Source: Euperipatoides rowelli
Taxonomy: Eukaryota; Onychophora; Udeonychophora; Euonychophora; Peripatopsidae
Assembly: GCA_003024985.2 (NCBI GenBank)
Contig: PXIH01S0017682.1
Reading direction: 5' to 3' (one strand)
Length of the DNA: 14,098 nucleotides
Shown here piece by piece: positions 1-7,562 of the stretch. The translations under genes were made by a program, and so were the position numbers. Below the pieces are notes generated by a model that saw only the letters and a list, made by a program, of their open reading frames with translations, was not told the origin of the DNA and searched no databases. Positions within the stretch are counted from its first letter, which is position 1. Each line of letters starts with the position of its first letter.

Positions 1-180
1 TAAAAAAAGTTTGCTAAGAATGTTTGGTAAAAAATTATACTAAGCCGAAAATTAGCTGGAAAATAGCTGAATTATTTGCTAAGCTGAATTGGCCGAATTT
101 TTTGTGGCTTAGCTGGAATGCAGCCGAAAAATTGTTTAAGCCAGCCATGTATTTAACAAAAATATGGCTGAGGGGTCTAC
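1..180. repeat. Degenerate GCYGAA/GCTGGAA-rich repeat
   Basis: The first 180 bases reuse a small set of words: GCCGAA or GCTGAA appears near 46, 66, 84, 93 and 123, GCTGGAA near 55 and 113, and GCTAAG/GCTTAG in between. They are separated by A/T runs at irregular spacing. This looks like an eroded short-period tandem repeat or the edge of an unidentified interspersed repeat cut by the window start. No coding frame is supported. Confidence 0.35.
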
Positions 181-694
181 AATACACTTTACATTAAATT
201 TTGTCAAATCTTGGAACTTGTACAATACAGGTGTAAATAACTTGTTTGTGTTCACAGAGTAATATAAAAATAGGTCACTAGGTGGATGGGGGGGAGGGGG
301 AAGGGGCGGAAGAAGTAATCGAGAGGGAATATGAAATATAGAATAGTGCTGTTCAGAGGGATGTGTAGTTGGATAAGGAAAAAGATTTTAAAAAAAAGCA
401 TCACTGCTTTGTATGACGCCCTTTGCATATGAAGTCTTGGTGTTGTTTTCTTGTCGTGGATTCTATCATCGGCTAGGAAATATTTTACTATGGAATGATT
501 TAGTTGAAAACTCACAAATGTAAACTTGTTGTTTTCTTATTTGTAAATGTTGTTAAAAAATATTATTTTTAACTTTTTTTGTGGTACTTCTGATACTACT
601 TTTTTGTAAAAAAAAGGCATGACAATATAATATAATAGATGTTTTCCTTTTTAGATTTCCGGTGTTTACTATTTTTATTCATGTTTTATAATTG
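181..694. other. Presumed NEK10 intron sequence, no gene seen
   Basis: Apart from the G-run cluster at 288-309, this stretch is AT-rich and shows no protein family, RNA gene or recognisable transposon end. A minus-strand open frame at 252-515 has low-complexity, hydrophobic content and no recognisable motif, so I do not call it a gene. Confidence 0.5.
288..309 (+). other. G-run cluster, possible G-quadruplex
   Basis: A run of seven G is followed by A, five G, AA, four G, C and two G. Splitting the first run gives four tracts of at least three G with loops of one to four bases, the usual intramolecular quadruplex pattern. It stands out sharply in AT-rich surroundings. On the sense strand of the gene it would also be present in the pre-mRNA. 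The sequence shows only the potential, not folding. Confidence 0.5.
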
Positions 695-721
695 TATAAC
701 AATATAAACAATATTGTTATA
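695..721. repeat. Perfect 11-bp inverted repeat beside the LTR element
   Basis: Arms at 695-705 (TATAACAATAT) and 711-721 (ATATTGTTATA) are perfect reverse complements around a 5-nt AAACA loop. The right arm ends three bases before the TG at 725 that is the best candidate for the 5' end of the retrotransposon LTR. The word TGTTATAT also occurs twice here (715-722 and 725-732), which blurs the exact insertion point. Confidence 0.6.
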
Positions 722-724
722 TAA

Positions 725-906
725 TGTTATATATTAAAAGAGAATACACATGCTATACTAGCACGTAGTTAGTCTGTATTTATTTTCCTAGCCGAACGGT
801 TGCTCAAGTTATTCTCTAGTTATGCAATTCTAGTTAGTTGTATATTAAAATATACCTTAATAGTTTAATCTGTATACTAATTCACTAGTAATTTACAAAC
901 ATAACA
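725..906 (+). repeat. 5' LTR of Ty3/Gypsy element
   Basis: The left boundary is uncertain. A canonical TG lies at 725, but identity with the 3' copy begins at 731. The right boundary is placed at the CA ending at 906 (901 is an alternative), just before the primer-binding TGG at 908. The LTR is short, about 180 bp. Only its first ~100 bp are matched in the 3' copy, so 831-906 is assigned by position between the repeat and the primer site, not by alignment. Confidence 0.7.
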
Positions 907-907
907 C

Positions 908-925
908 TGGCGATGAAAAATATTT
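908..925 (+). other. Putative tRNA primer-binding site
   Basis: TGGCGATGAAAAATATTT starts at 908, directly after the LTR end. TGGCG followed by a variable stretch is a common start for minus-strand primer sites in animal Ty3/Gypsy elements, because it pairs with the CCA end of a tRNA. The downstream bases are AT-rich and probably mutated, so the tRNA cannot be named. Confidence 0.5.
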
Positions 926-938
926 AGTTAATAGCAAA

Positions 939-1850
939 ATGCTTGGATCTTCCAGATTTACATTCAAATCGTTCAATAGTAAAACAACAAACTGGAATAG
1001 ATACTGTCAACAGCTCAAATTATATATTTCTGCCAATAAAATTAAATCTGGTTTGGAATTAAAGTCTGTTTTACCATTAATCAGCACCCAGACTTTTAAT
1101 CTACTATGTGATTTAATTGCACCCGAAGCTGAGCGTGTCCACATCAACTTTGCAGGACCTATAGCTGGTTACATCTTCTTAGTACTGGTCGATGCCTACT
1201 CTAAATGGCCAGAAGTAGTCTCTATGTCCACTACTGATACAATTCACACGACACTGGTACTAGAAAATTTATTTACACACTACGGATACCCGCTCCACAT
1301 CGTATCCGATAATGGTACACAATTTACCTCGGAAGCCTTCACCATATACTGTAAAAATAGAGGCATTCAGCATACCTTTTCACCCCAATTTCATCCGGCA
1401 ACTAATGGCCAAGCTGAGGGATTTAGGAAAACCTTCAAAAAATTCTTATTCCGTCTAGACAATTTCTCCAACTTGGCAATCAAAATCAACGATCTATTGT
1501 TTGCATACAGGAACACACCATCTACCTCCATGAATAGAATCCCAGCAGAACTCCTCTTAGGAAGGCCACTAAGAAACAGAGTGTCTTATCAAACCACCTA
1601 GTTGCCCACCTCAACACTACACATCGGAATACACCAGAAATCTCCGGACATTTAAGATTTTATTCACAAAATTTATTCACAAAATAAATTAGCTAAAAGA
1701 TGGAAACCTGGCATGGTAGATAAGATCTTAGGAACAGTAATTTACCGAATCAACCTGGGGGAAGGAAGGAGAAGTAAGAGACCTATTGACCATTGTGCCC
1801 ATTGTCACATCCATTGGAAGCAGGTCCCCAAGCCTCAAGGCTACCCATGA
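939..1850 (+). pseudogene. Gag-integrase fusion remnant of Ty3/Gypsy element
   Basis: The open part runs 939-1601 (220 residues). Residues ~1-63 resemble the N-terminus of a Ty3/Gypsy gag (F-x-W-x-Y-x-L-x-Y-x-AN-x-I pattern, then a LCDLIAPE segment). From residue ~66 the protein is integrase: RVHINFAGP, VDAYSKW with D85, SDNGTQF with D124, and HPATNGQAE with E160. The D-D-35-E catalytic triad is therefore intact. The AYRNTPSTS region follows. The same frame continues past TAG (1599) and TAA (1653) into a recognisable integrase C-terminal segment (KRWKPGMV near 1692, a Y-x-I-x-L-x-x-G stretch, then KRPID) and ends at TGA 1848. Roughly all of gag-CA/NC, PR, RT and RH is deleted at a junction near 1127-1135 that kept frame. 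With two stops the full product is not made. Whether the 220-residue product is expressed is unknown. Confidence 0.85.
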
Positions 1851-1985
1851 ATTCAGAAGCCAAAGACTGGCACCTCACACCACATAGACCTGATACTCTG
1901 CCGGAAAACAGGAAGCCTCCCTCTTCACCGGTCAGATAACCGAGCAGGACATGCCACCTGCCACTCCAGTTTAGCCTTTGACTTT
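1851..1985 (+). other. 3' untranslated part of the Ty3/Gypsy element
   Basis: This segment runs from the end of the integrase frame to the polypurine tract. It is richer in C and G than the surrounding host DNA, like the rest of the element's interior, and shows no further reading frame of note. Confidence 0.5.
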
Positions 1986-1997
1986 AAGGGGGGAGGG
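1986..1997 (+). other. Polypurine tract of LTR element
   Basis: AAGGGGGGAGGG lies immediately before the repeated LTR start and is the expected primer for plus-strand DNA synthesis. At the 5' LTR, TGTTATA precedes TATTAAAAG. Here GGGA runs straight into TATTAAAAG, so the first ~7 bases of this LTR appear to be missing, or the LTR starts at the shared TATT instead. Confidence 0.75.
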
Positions 1998-2097
1998 ATA
2001 TTAAAAGAGAATACACGTGGTATACTAGCACATAGTTAGTCTGTATTTATTTTCCTAGCCGAGCGGTTGCTCATGTTATTCTCTAGTTATGTAATTC
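1998..2097 (+). repeat. Truncated 3' LTR
   Basis: This is a 100-bp copy of 731-830 with six substitutions. Homology stops abruptly after GTAATTC at 2097 and is replaced by A-rich sequence with no resemblance to 831-906. The downstream ~75 bp of the LTR, and with it the right target-site duplication, have been deleted or replaced. Confidence 0.85.
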
Positions 2098-2711
2098 AAA
2101 AAATTATAAAAAAATGAAGCTCTGAAATGGAATTTAGTATACTGAGGCTTTAAGAAATTTAATTTAAAAGTAGCCATCTTGAAAATTTTGATATTAAACA
2201 TTATATCTTAAGCTCAGCATCATGATGTAAACTTTCATTTGTGACAGAGTACATAGAATTAATAGGCACTGTTATATTCATTAATTAAATTGTATCACAA
2301 GTTGTTAGTAATGAATAAGATCTTTATTAACAATCAATCAATACTGTAAAAATGTAAACAGTTTAGTAAAGTAGAAGAGTCAATCTGAAATAACTGACTT
2401 CATGTTACAAAGAAACTTATCATAGCTTATTTCATCTAGTATACCTTGGAATTAATTATTGTTATGTCTCGGGTTTACAGAAGTATTAACACAGTACAAA
2501 GCAACCACAGTTCAAAAATAATTTTTCACAATACTTTTTTAAAGAGAAACAATAAATTGCTTTAAATTTTATAACATTTGTATTAATACAAGTGAAGTGT
2601 AAAATAATTTACCATAAAAATGATCATGGATATTTTGCTATCATTTAAATAAATATATGTTACTTAACGATGTGCCTTCATTAGCTCATTTTCAAATTAG
2701 ACTTTATTAAC
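2098..2711. other. Presumed NEK10 intron, 3' part before exon
   Basis: AT-rich sequence between the LTR element and the first kinase exon. A stretch near 2171-2215 (GCCATCTTG followed by T-rich sequence and ATATCT) loosely resembles 5468-5515 in the next intron and may be the same old repeat family. Nothing else is recognisable. Confidence 0.4.
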
Positions 2712-2728
2712 TTTTTTTTTTTTTTTAG

Positions 2729-2905
2729 AAAGATGAATTAGCCCAAATTCAAGATAATATTCATACGACAAATCAGAACAAGAAACCAATGTATCATGTA
2801 GGAGCTTATGCTGTGATGGAACTGCTGGGAACAGGAGCTTTTGGAAGTGTATATAAAGTAAAAAAGAGAACTGCCAATGGTCAGAGCAATTTTGCAATGA
2901 AAGAG
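2729..2905 (+). CDS. NEK10: NEK10 kinase exon with ATP-binding loop (internal)
   Basis: This internal exon of the NIMA-related serine/threonine kinase NEK10 encodes 59 codons in phase 0 at both ends. It follows a run of 16 T and AG (2727-2728) and is followed by GTATTT, a rather weak donor. Residues 1-22 are a charged linker. HVGAYAV leads into the kinase N-lobe with the glycine-rich loop GTGAFGSV (residues 34-41), then VYKVKK, and AMKE with the ATP-anchoring beta-3 lysine at residue 58 (2900-2902). NEK10 is the unusual NEK with its catalytic domain in the middle of the protein. In mammals it is linked to the UV damage G2/M checkpoint and to motile ciliogenesis. Identity rests on the family match and on how the next two exons continue it. 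Earlier exons are outside the window. Confidence 0.93.
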
Positions 2906-3095
2906 GTATTTACAGTAGTAATATAATTTTTAATATTTTGATAATTTTAAGAAAAAAAAAATTATAACATTCAAGTTGTTATTTTTATAATTTTATTTTT
3001 TGAAGTAAAAAGGAAGTTTAAGTCTACCAAAATCTTTAAAATTTATATTAAACTTACAACAATAATAAATTATTATTGTAAATAATAATAATGCT

Positions 3096-3270
3096 AAATT
3101 TAATCAACATTCTTCCAACTTGGTTACAATATATTAACATTACCCACAATAACATTAAAATTTAACAACATTCTTCCCACTTGTTTAACAATATATTAAC
3201 AACATTACCCAAAATAACAATAAAATTTAACAACAATTTTCCAGCCTAGTTACAATAATATTAAAATTAA
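3096..3270. repeat. Tandem repeat, ~62-65 bp period, about 2.7 copies
   Basis: Units start at the AAATTT at 3096, 3158 and 3223. Each runs AAATTTAA-CAACA-TTTTCC, then ACTTG or CCTAG, then TTACAATA-TATTAA, and the first two continue with CATTACCC and a CAATAACA-like tail. The third is cut short near 3270. Units differ by substitutions and small indels. A TAA-rich stretch (3058-3092) lies directly upstream. Confidence 0.75.
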
Positions 3271-4424
3271 AGTAAATTCATTAGGCTGGAGGTCTATGTA
3301 TACATGCAGTATATTGTAAAAATCAGTTTTTTTTTTCAGTTATCTGCTATATTTAGTTTCGTCAATTTTATTAAATTAGATAGATAGTTACTTAATTGCA
3401 TACATGCTGAAAATAAGATTTAGTAGTAACACTAAGCCAATAGAACTTTCAGATCTGAACATCTAAATAAAACAGACCTGCCAAAATAGGTAAAATGGAG
3501 TTATCAACAGCAAAAAGATGCAGATAAGCATGGTGAATTTTCAAATTATTTTTGTTAATTAGAGAGGGATCACAACAAGAAATAGGATAGAATATTTTAT
3601 ATTATAATTTTTTGTAGTTATCTTGATTTTTTAGTTATATTTAAGGAATTAACTATTGAGCAGGTAGGCTATGCAAGGATTTATTTATTTCACATAACTA
3701 AAACTAAGAATCAACAAGTTAGTCTAAGATGTTTGTATTGGATAAAGGATAAGCAATATGAATATTTTGATGAGCTAGCAGCAGAAAATGGAGATCAAGG
3801 AATGCTCAACTATAATTTAAAAAAATATTCTATTTTAATTTAATTCAAGGTGAGTTAAAGTGATTCATAGAAGCAAATACAAGTTTGTGTTAATGAATTA
3901 CCCACTGATGTAGTTCCCGGTTCCTAGAACCTAATTAATATTATATTGGTAAAGCCTGGTTAATTAATATACCAATGTTTTTGGTGGATCATGTTTGTCC
4001 AATTTTTAGAGGATGCAAACGCCATTTAATTATTTTGCTCTTATTGGCAGTTATTTTGATGTATTGCCTTAGCCTTGCTTATATAACTTCTGTAAAACTT
4101 CCTGACTAGTGTAGTTCTCCATTATAAATTATAATATTAAGTCTGTTATTGCTTTGATTTTGTACCTGCTTAATTTTGCCAATTTTTTGTTAAGTGAATC
4201 TCTTATAATTTTGGGTATTATTACCTGCAGTTGCATATTGTTTCACCTGGGTAATTCCAAATCAATTGAATATTATTCTAAGATTTTAGAGTGCTGTATT
4301 AACATTTGCCTTCCTACTTGAATTATTAAATTATTAGTATTAATGCCTGGTTAAGTGTTTACCTTAATTTTGGGATCCTCTTCCTTTTCTTAGATCCCGA
4401 TTTTCTAAAAATAAATAAACATCA

Positions 4425-4445
4425 TTGCATTTTAATAAAATGCAG
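4425..4445. repeat. Near-perfect 10-bp palindrome
   Basis: Arms TTGCATTTTA (4425-4434) and TAAAATGCAG (4436-4445) pair across a single central A with one T/G wobble. CATCA (4420-4424) and TGATG (4449-4453) could extend the pairing after a small bulge. The role is unknown; such cruciform-prone sites are common in AT-rich introns. Confidence 0.5.
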
Positions 4446-4590
4446 TGGTGATGATTGATTTTAACTAAATGCTTTGTTTAAGATACAGTAGGTATAAGTT
4501 AGATTAAAGACCTAGCAGTGAAAATTCCCAACCTTCATCTTATTATTACTCAGGTTTATTTATTAACTAAACAATAAGATTAATACAATT

Positions 4591-4630
4591 TAAATAACGG
4601 CCTGGCCCCGAGAGATCTGGCCATTATTTA
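4591..4630. repeat. 12-bp inverted repeat, one mismatch
   Basis: TAAATAACGGCC (4591-4602) pairs with GGCCATTATTTA (4619-4630) in 11 of 12 positions around a 16-nt GC-richer loop. It is notable in the AT-rich background. No target-site duplication or transposon ends were recognised. Confidence 0.55.
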
Positions 4631-5186
4631 TATAGAATAGATTAGATTCGTGTAAGATTGCAAATGAAATACTTTAAAGTTAACTCATTTAATAATTAAG
4701 CTCTGAATGACTAGAATAAAAAATAAACAGCAACTTACTTCTCGAACGTTCAATAAGTTCCCTTCAACAGTTCAATACATGCCAGGTATTATCAGTTCAA
4801 TATTAAGGAACATAAAGTTCAGTGAAACAAAAGCTAGACATCATGCGAAAAGTTAATCAACATTTCATGAAATTCTTACAGTCAACTTGCCAGAAGCAGT
4901 CACATCAAAGCTAGCCAAGATGACTTCCCGAAGTAGCACCATGAGGTGAACGTTAATCATTCTTCAACCTAGTTCTGAATTCACTATAAAAGAATTTTAC
5001 AGGGAACTAATAAGGAGCAAGTCAGGCTAGAAAAAAATCTACTGTTCAAAAAAACAAAGACTGTACAAATTAAGTTTAATCAGTCGATTCCATTTTAAAT
5101 AATAAATAAAAAATTGAACTATTGTAAATAAGGCAATTTTGAAGGCCCTGGATAAATGTCCGAAGCAATGCACCGTAAAATCGCAA

Positions 5187-5216
5187 GTGATATTCCATTT
5201 CATTCAAAGTAATAAT
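5187..5216. repeat. 30-bp exact direct repeat, copy 1
   Basis: This 30-base stretch beginning GTGATATTCC is identical to 5312-5341, 125 bases downstream. Identity stops at once on both sides. An exact 30-bp match at this distance implies a recent local duplication. Confidence 0.85.
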
Positions 5217-5311
5217 GCTCAGACTATATCAAATCAACTAACCATGTTTCATAACAAAAAAGGGAAAATAACTGATAATATATTTACAACTATATACATT
5301 GAAAAATAAAG

Positions 5312-5341
5312 GTGATATTCCATTTCATTCAAAGTAATAAT
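5312..5341. repeat. 30-bp exact direct repeat, copy 2
   Basis: Second copy of the 30-base unit at 5187-5216. It ends three bases before the NEK10 exon-like fragment, so the two events may be connected. Confidence 0.85.
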
Positions 5342-5344
5342 ATA

Positions 5345-5378
5345 AAAGAAAAAGAACAAAGTCTTGGGGAACTCGTTA
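5345..5378 (+). pseudogene. Intronic near-copy of part of a NEK10 kinase exon
   Basis: Thirty-one of 34 bases match 6288-6321 inside the next NEK10 exon, at a constant offset of 943. The three differences are transitions. In the exon's reading frame two are synonymous (Leu CTC to CTT, Gly GGA to GGG) and one is Ile to Val, so the fragment still reads KEKEQSLGELV. That frame stays open upstream through the 30-bp repeat and stops at TAG (5387-5389) inside the hairpin downstream. I see no convincing splice acceptor just before it, though a GT follows the CTC at 5374. It could be a decayed exon duplication, a small templated insertion or a relic alternative exon. It is too short to call functional. 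Confidence 0.7.
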
Positions 5379-5380
5379 CC

Positions 5381-5411
5381 TGGATGTAGCGCCATTACGG
5401 CGTTACATCCA
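5381..5411. repeat. 13-bp inverted repeat (hairpin)
   Basis: TGGATGTAGCGCC (5381-5393) pairs with GGCGTTACATCCA (5399-5411) with one G-T wobble around the loop ATTAC. The arms are GC-rich for this region. It starts two bases after the exon-like fragment and includes the stop codon that closes its frame. Confidence 0.7.
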
Positions 5412-6075
5412 TGTAATTCAAAGAAGGCTAATCTAAGTTAATTCAAGATGAACAAGGCATTCCTGACTGCCATCTTGGAAACTTTTTCTAATTAAAATTC
5501 TGATATCTCAGATTCTAAAGGACGAGCAACATTTATCAACATGAAGAAAACAAAGGAGGATAAATCTTGTGAATAGAGGAGATTGATAACGACAACAGTA
5601 ACTGAAGATAAGAATCAAGATGAAGTGGACAGTACAAATTGTTAAGAACTATGGATTAAAATTGGAAAGGATTAAGACAATAAGTGAATGCAAAAATACA
5701 AGAAACAAGCTAAAACTAGTGCAGGCACAATAGTTTTCTGCCTATAGGATAAGTTTATAAAAAGTTAAAGATCATCTTCAAAATCCTGAGAGAACACTTC
5801 AAACATTTGAGAAAAAAAAGCGTAATTAAATAACTCTAGCAGTAAGAGCTGACCAGAAATTGGTTTAACACTTTTAAAAGTTTTGCTATTTTATTATGTA
5901 ATTCATTATTTTAAAAAAAATGGCTTTGCATGTTAATTTTTTTTTGCAAACAGCACTGAATCTGCCCTCTGGTGTATACTTCAGAAAGTATTTACAAAAT
6001 GTTTGTTTAAAAAAAACTCTGCCAAAGATTGATATGTTGGAAGTTCTTCACTTTTACCATAATTCTTTATAATGT

Positions 6076-6094
6076 TAATAATAATAATAATAAT
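6076..6094. repeat. TAA microsatellite
   Basis: Six uninterrupted TAA units plus one T. Ordinary simple repeat in the intron. Confidence 0.85.
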
Positions 6095-6251
6095 GTAACC
6101 AAGCTGGTGGAATGTTGTTAAGGCTGAAGTAAATTTGTTGTTGTGACTAGAAAAATAAACTAGAGAAAAACACAACCCAATTTATGAGGACATTAATTTC
6201 AATGTTGAATTCGTTATTTTTTTTCTTAATATAAAGGTTTTTCTTCTTTAG

Positions 6252-6393
6252 ATTGCATTGCAGCATCCTGCATTAGGCAAAAGTAGTAAAGAAAAAGAAC
6301 AAAGTCTCGGAGAACTCATTAATGAAACCAACATTATACGAGAACATCTAAAGCATCCCAGTGTAGTTCGCTACCATAAAATCTTCACACAAA
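6252..6393 (+). CDS. NEK10: NEK10 kinase exon with alpha-C helix (internal)
   Basis: This exon holds 47 codons plus one base (phase 1 at its 3' end). It is preceded by a pyrimidine-rich tract and TTTAG and followed by GTAAAT. It continues directly from AMKE of the previous exon with IALQHPALGK. It then has a charged KEKEQ segment, the alpha-C helix NETNIIREHL with the conserved salt-bridge glutamate at residue 25 (6324-6326), and HPSVVRYHKIF, the usual H-P-x-V-V/I-R-Y beta-4 entry. In active kinases this glutamate pairs with the beta-3 lysine encoded in the previous exon. No stop or frameshift is present. Bases 6288-6321 have a near-copy 943 bases upstream in the intron. Confidence 0.94.
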
Positions 6394-6794
6394 GTAAATA
6401 TTAGTTTTGAAATTACTATTTTAAAGAGCTGAATTTAATATTTTGTAAAAATTATTATTTTTCAAAATAATAATATTGGTGTCAGATTTTCACTGAAGAT
6501 TGAAATAATAAGAAAATATTGACATTTCATTGAAATTGTTAAATATTTAGGTGTACACGTGTCCTAAGTGGTCCTGTTATACTGTAAGTGTAGTCATTTA
6601 GCCTTTGAATCTTAAAGGACATTACACACAATTGTTCTCCTATCCTTAGACTGTGTTATAGGTTTTAAAAAATATATAGTTTGGAAAAATATAAATGATA
6701 ATGAAAATTGTACAAGACGGGAGAAATTGTTTGTATAATATTACTATCATTTCTTTTGTCTTATGTAATAATTATATGTGATCATTTTTTGAAA

Positions 6795-6975
6795 AGGTTG
6801 GAAAAAAATAAAAAAGGTGTGAAAGCCTAGGCAAGCCATATTTTTATCTTAAAGTGTTCTTCCAGGTTCTTTGTCAGAAACACAATATACATTTCTGAAA
6901 TAAGATTTGAAACTGGATGTCTGGATTTAAAGTCAGCCTTCTTACTAACTGTTCCACTGTAGTTAGTTTCTAGTC
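6795..6975 (-). mobile_element. Degenerate tRNA-derived SINE-like element
   Basis: On the minus strand, TGGAACAGTTAG (6945-6956) fits a Pol III A box. GTTTCAAATCT (6903-6913) fits a B box in 8 of 11 positions, and the two starts are ~43 bases apart, as in real tRNAs. Between them lies an anticodon-arm-like segment with the loop CTTTAAA, most like a lysine tRNA. The acceptor stem is not closed, so this is not a working tRNA. A ~100-bp unrelated body and an A/T-rich tail near 6788-6815 follow, as in tRNA-derived SINEs. The exact ends are not visible. Confidence 0.5.
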
Positions 6976-7069
6976 TTATTATTCTAAAAAATTTAAACAC
7001 AATATAATTTTAGTTTTCTTTTAGCACATTAAAAATCATCATAGTGTCTTGATTTTTTTATGTAGTATA

Positions 7070-7195
7070 TACAATACGGGGGCATATTTAGAGGTCAGCC
7101 TTTCCCTAGGTGTAACAGGAGACTCAGGTTACTGATTGGGAATTAGAACTTGCCTGAGAGGGAAAGCACCAATGCCCAAACTAGTTTTTAGTTTT
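7070..7195 (-). mobile_element. Possible second SINE-like copy
   Basis: Read on the minus strand, TAGTTTGGGC near 7184-7175 resembles an A box, and AGTTCTAATTCCC near 7150-7138 resembles a B box with one extra base. They are followed by a GC-richer body that ends in a GCCCCCGTATTGT-like segment. Matching GGGGG and CCCCC runs (7079 and 7216 areas) bracket the copy. The pattern is weaker than in the element at 6795-6975 and may be a different, more decayed family. Confidence 0.3.
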
Positions 7196-7562
7196 ACAGA
7201 AAGATTAGGGTAATCCCCCGCAATACCCAAGGTAGAAATAGCAATCAGACATGAGGAAGACCAGAACACAAATTAGTTTCATAATGATCTGTTTATTATA
7301 ACAATATTTTATAATAATGATACACTTATCAGGTGATAATAATTATATTTGCTATATTATATCTAAGTGACAAAAATCATTAGATTTTGGTGTGCTAACC
7401 CCTAACAAAGTTATCAGAAAGTTATTTTGTGTGTGGCAGTAATATTAGGATGATTTCTTACATTAGGGTTTTGTAGATCTGCATACAATACTCTTGGACA
7501 TCTGCTTCTTTGCTGGAACGTTGTAGGCCTATCACTCCCTAATTAACAGATAAGGTGGGAAA

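Larger units (their letters stand above)
725..2097 (+). mobile_element. Internally deleted Ty3/Gypsy LTR retrotransposon
   Basis: The element has a 5' LTR (about 725-906), a TGGCG-type primer-binding site, one open frame joining gag to integrase, a polypurine tract (1986-1997) and a truncated 3' LTR (1998-2097). The two LTR copies align over 100 bp (731-830 with 1998-2097) with six mismatches and no gaps. That is old enough to be immobile but not ancient. The rest of gag, protease, reverse transcriptase, RNase H and the integrase zinc finger are all missing, so it is a deletion derivative. The gag start and the integrase style fit the Mag-like branch of Metaviridae, judged by motif memory only. 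A target-site duplication cannot be found because the 3' LTR has lost its end. Confidence 0.85.
2906..6251 (+). other. NEK10 intron between the first two kinase exons
   Basis: This 3.3-kb phase-0 intron starts GTATTT and ends with a pyrimidine tract and TTCTTCTTTAG. It contains the tandem repeat at 3096-3270, inverted repeats near 4425 and 4591, the 30-bp duplication and exon-like fragment at 5187-5378, the hairpin at 5381-5411 and a TAA microsatellite. The segments 3271-4420, 4631-5186 and 5412-6075 show no gene or recognised transposon. Confidence 0.85.

Noticed and set aside
252-515. Minus-strand open frame of 87 residues
   Set aside because: Low-complexity, Phe/Leu/Ile-rich translation of AT-rich DNA plus a proline stretch from the G runs; no motif or context.
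2098-2110. Right target-site duplication of the LTR element
   Set aside because: The 3' LTR is truncated, so the sequence after 2097 is not the original insertion flank.
2697-2897. Minus-strand open frame of 66 residues
   Set aside because: It lies antisense over the NEK10 exon and reads through its polypyrimidine tract as a lysine run; a shadow frame.
4425-4630. MITE with terminal inverted repeats
   Set aside because: The two palindromes are self-contained hairpins and do not pair with each other; no TA or other target duplication found.
5981-6175. Minus-strand open frame of 64 residues
   Set aside because: Includes the TAA microsatellite as an isoleucine run; no support as a gene.
6901-6975. 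Functional tRNA gene
   Set aside because: The acceptor stem does not pair, the anticodon loop would read a stop codon and arms are mismatched; better explained as a SINE head or tRNA pseudogene.
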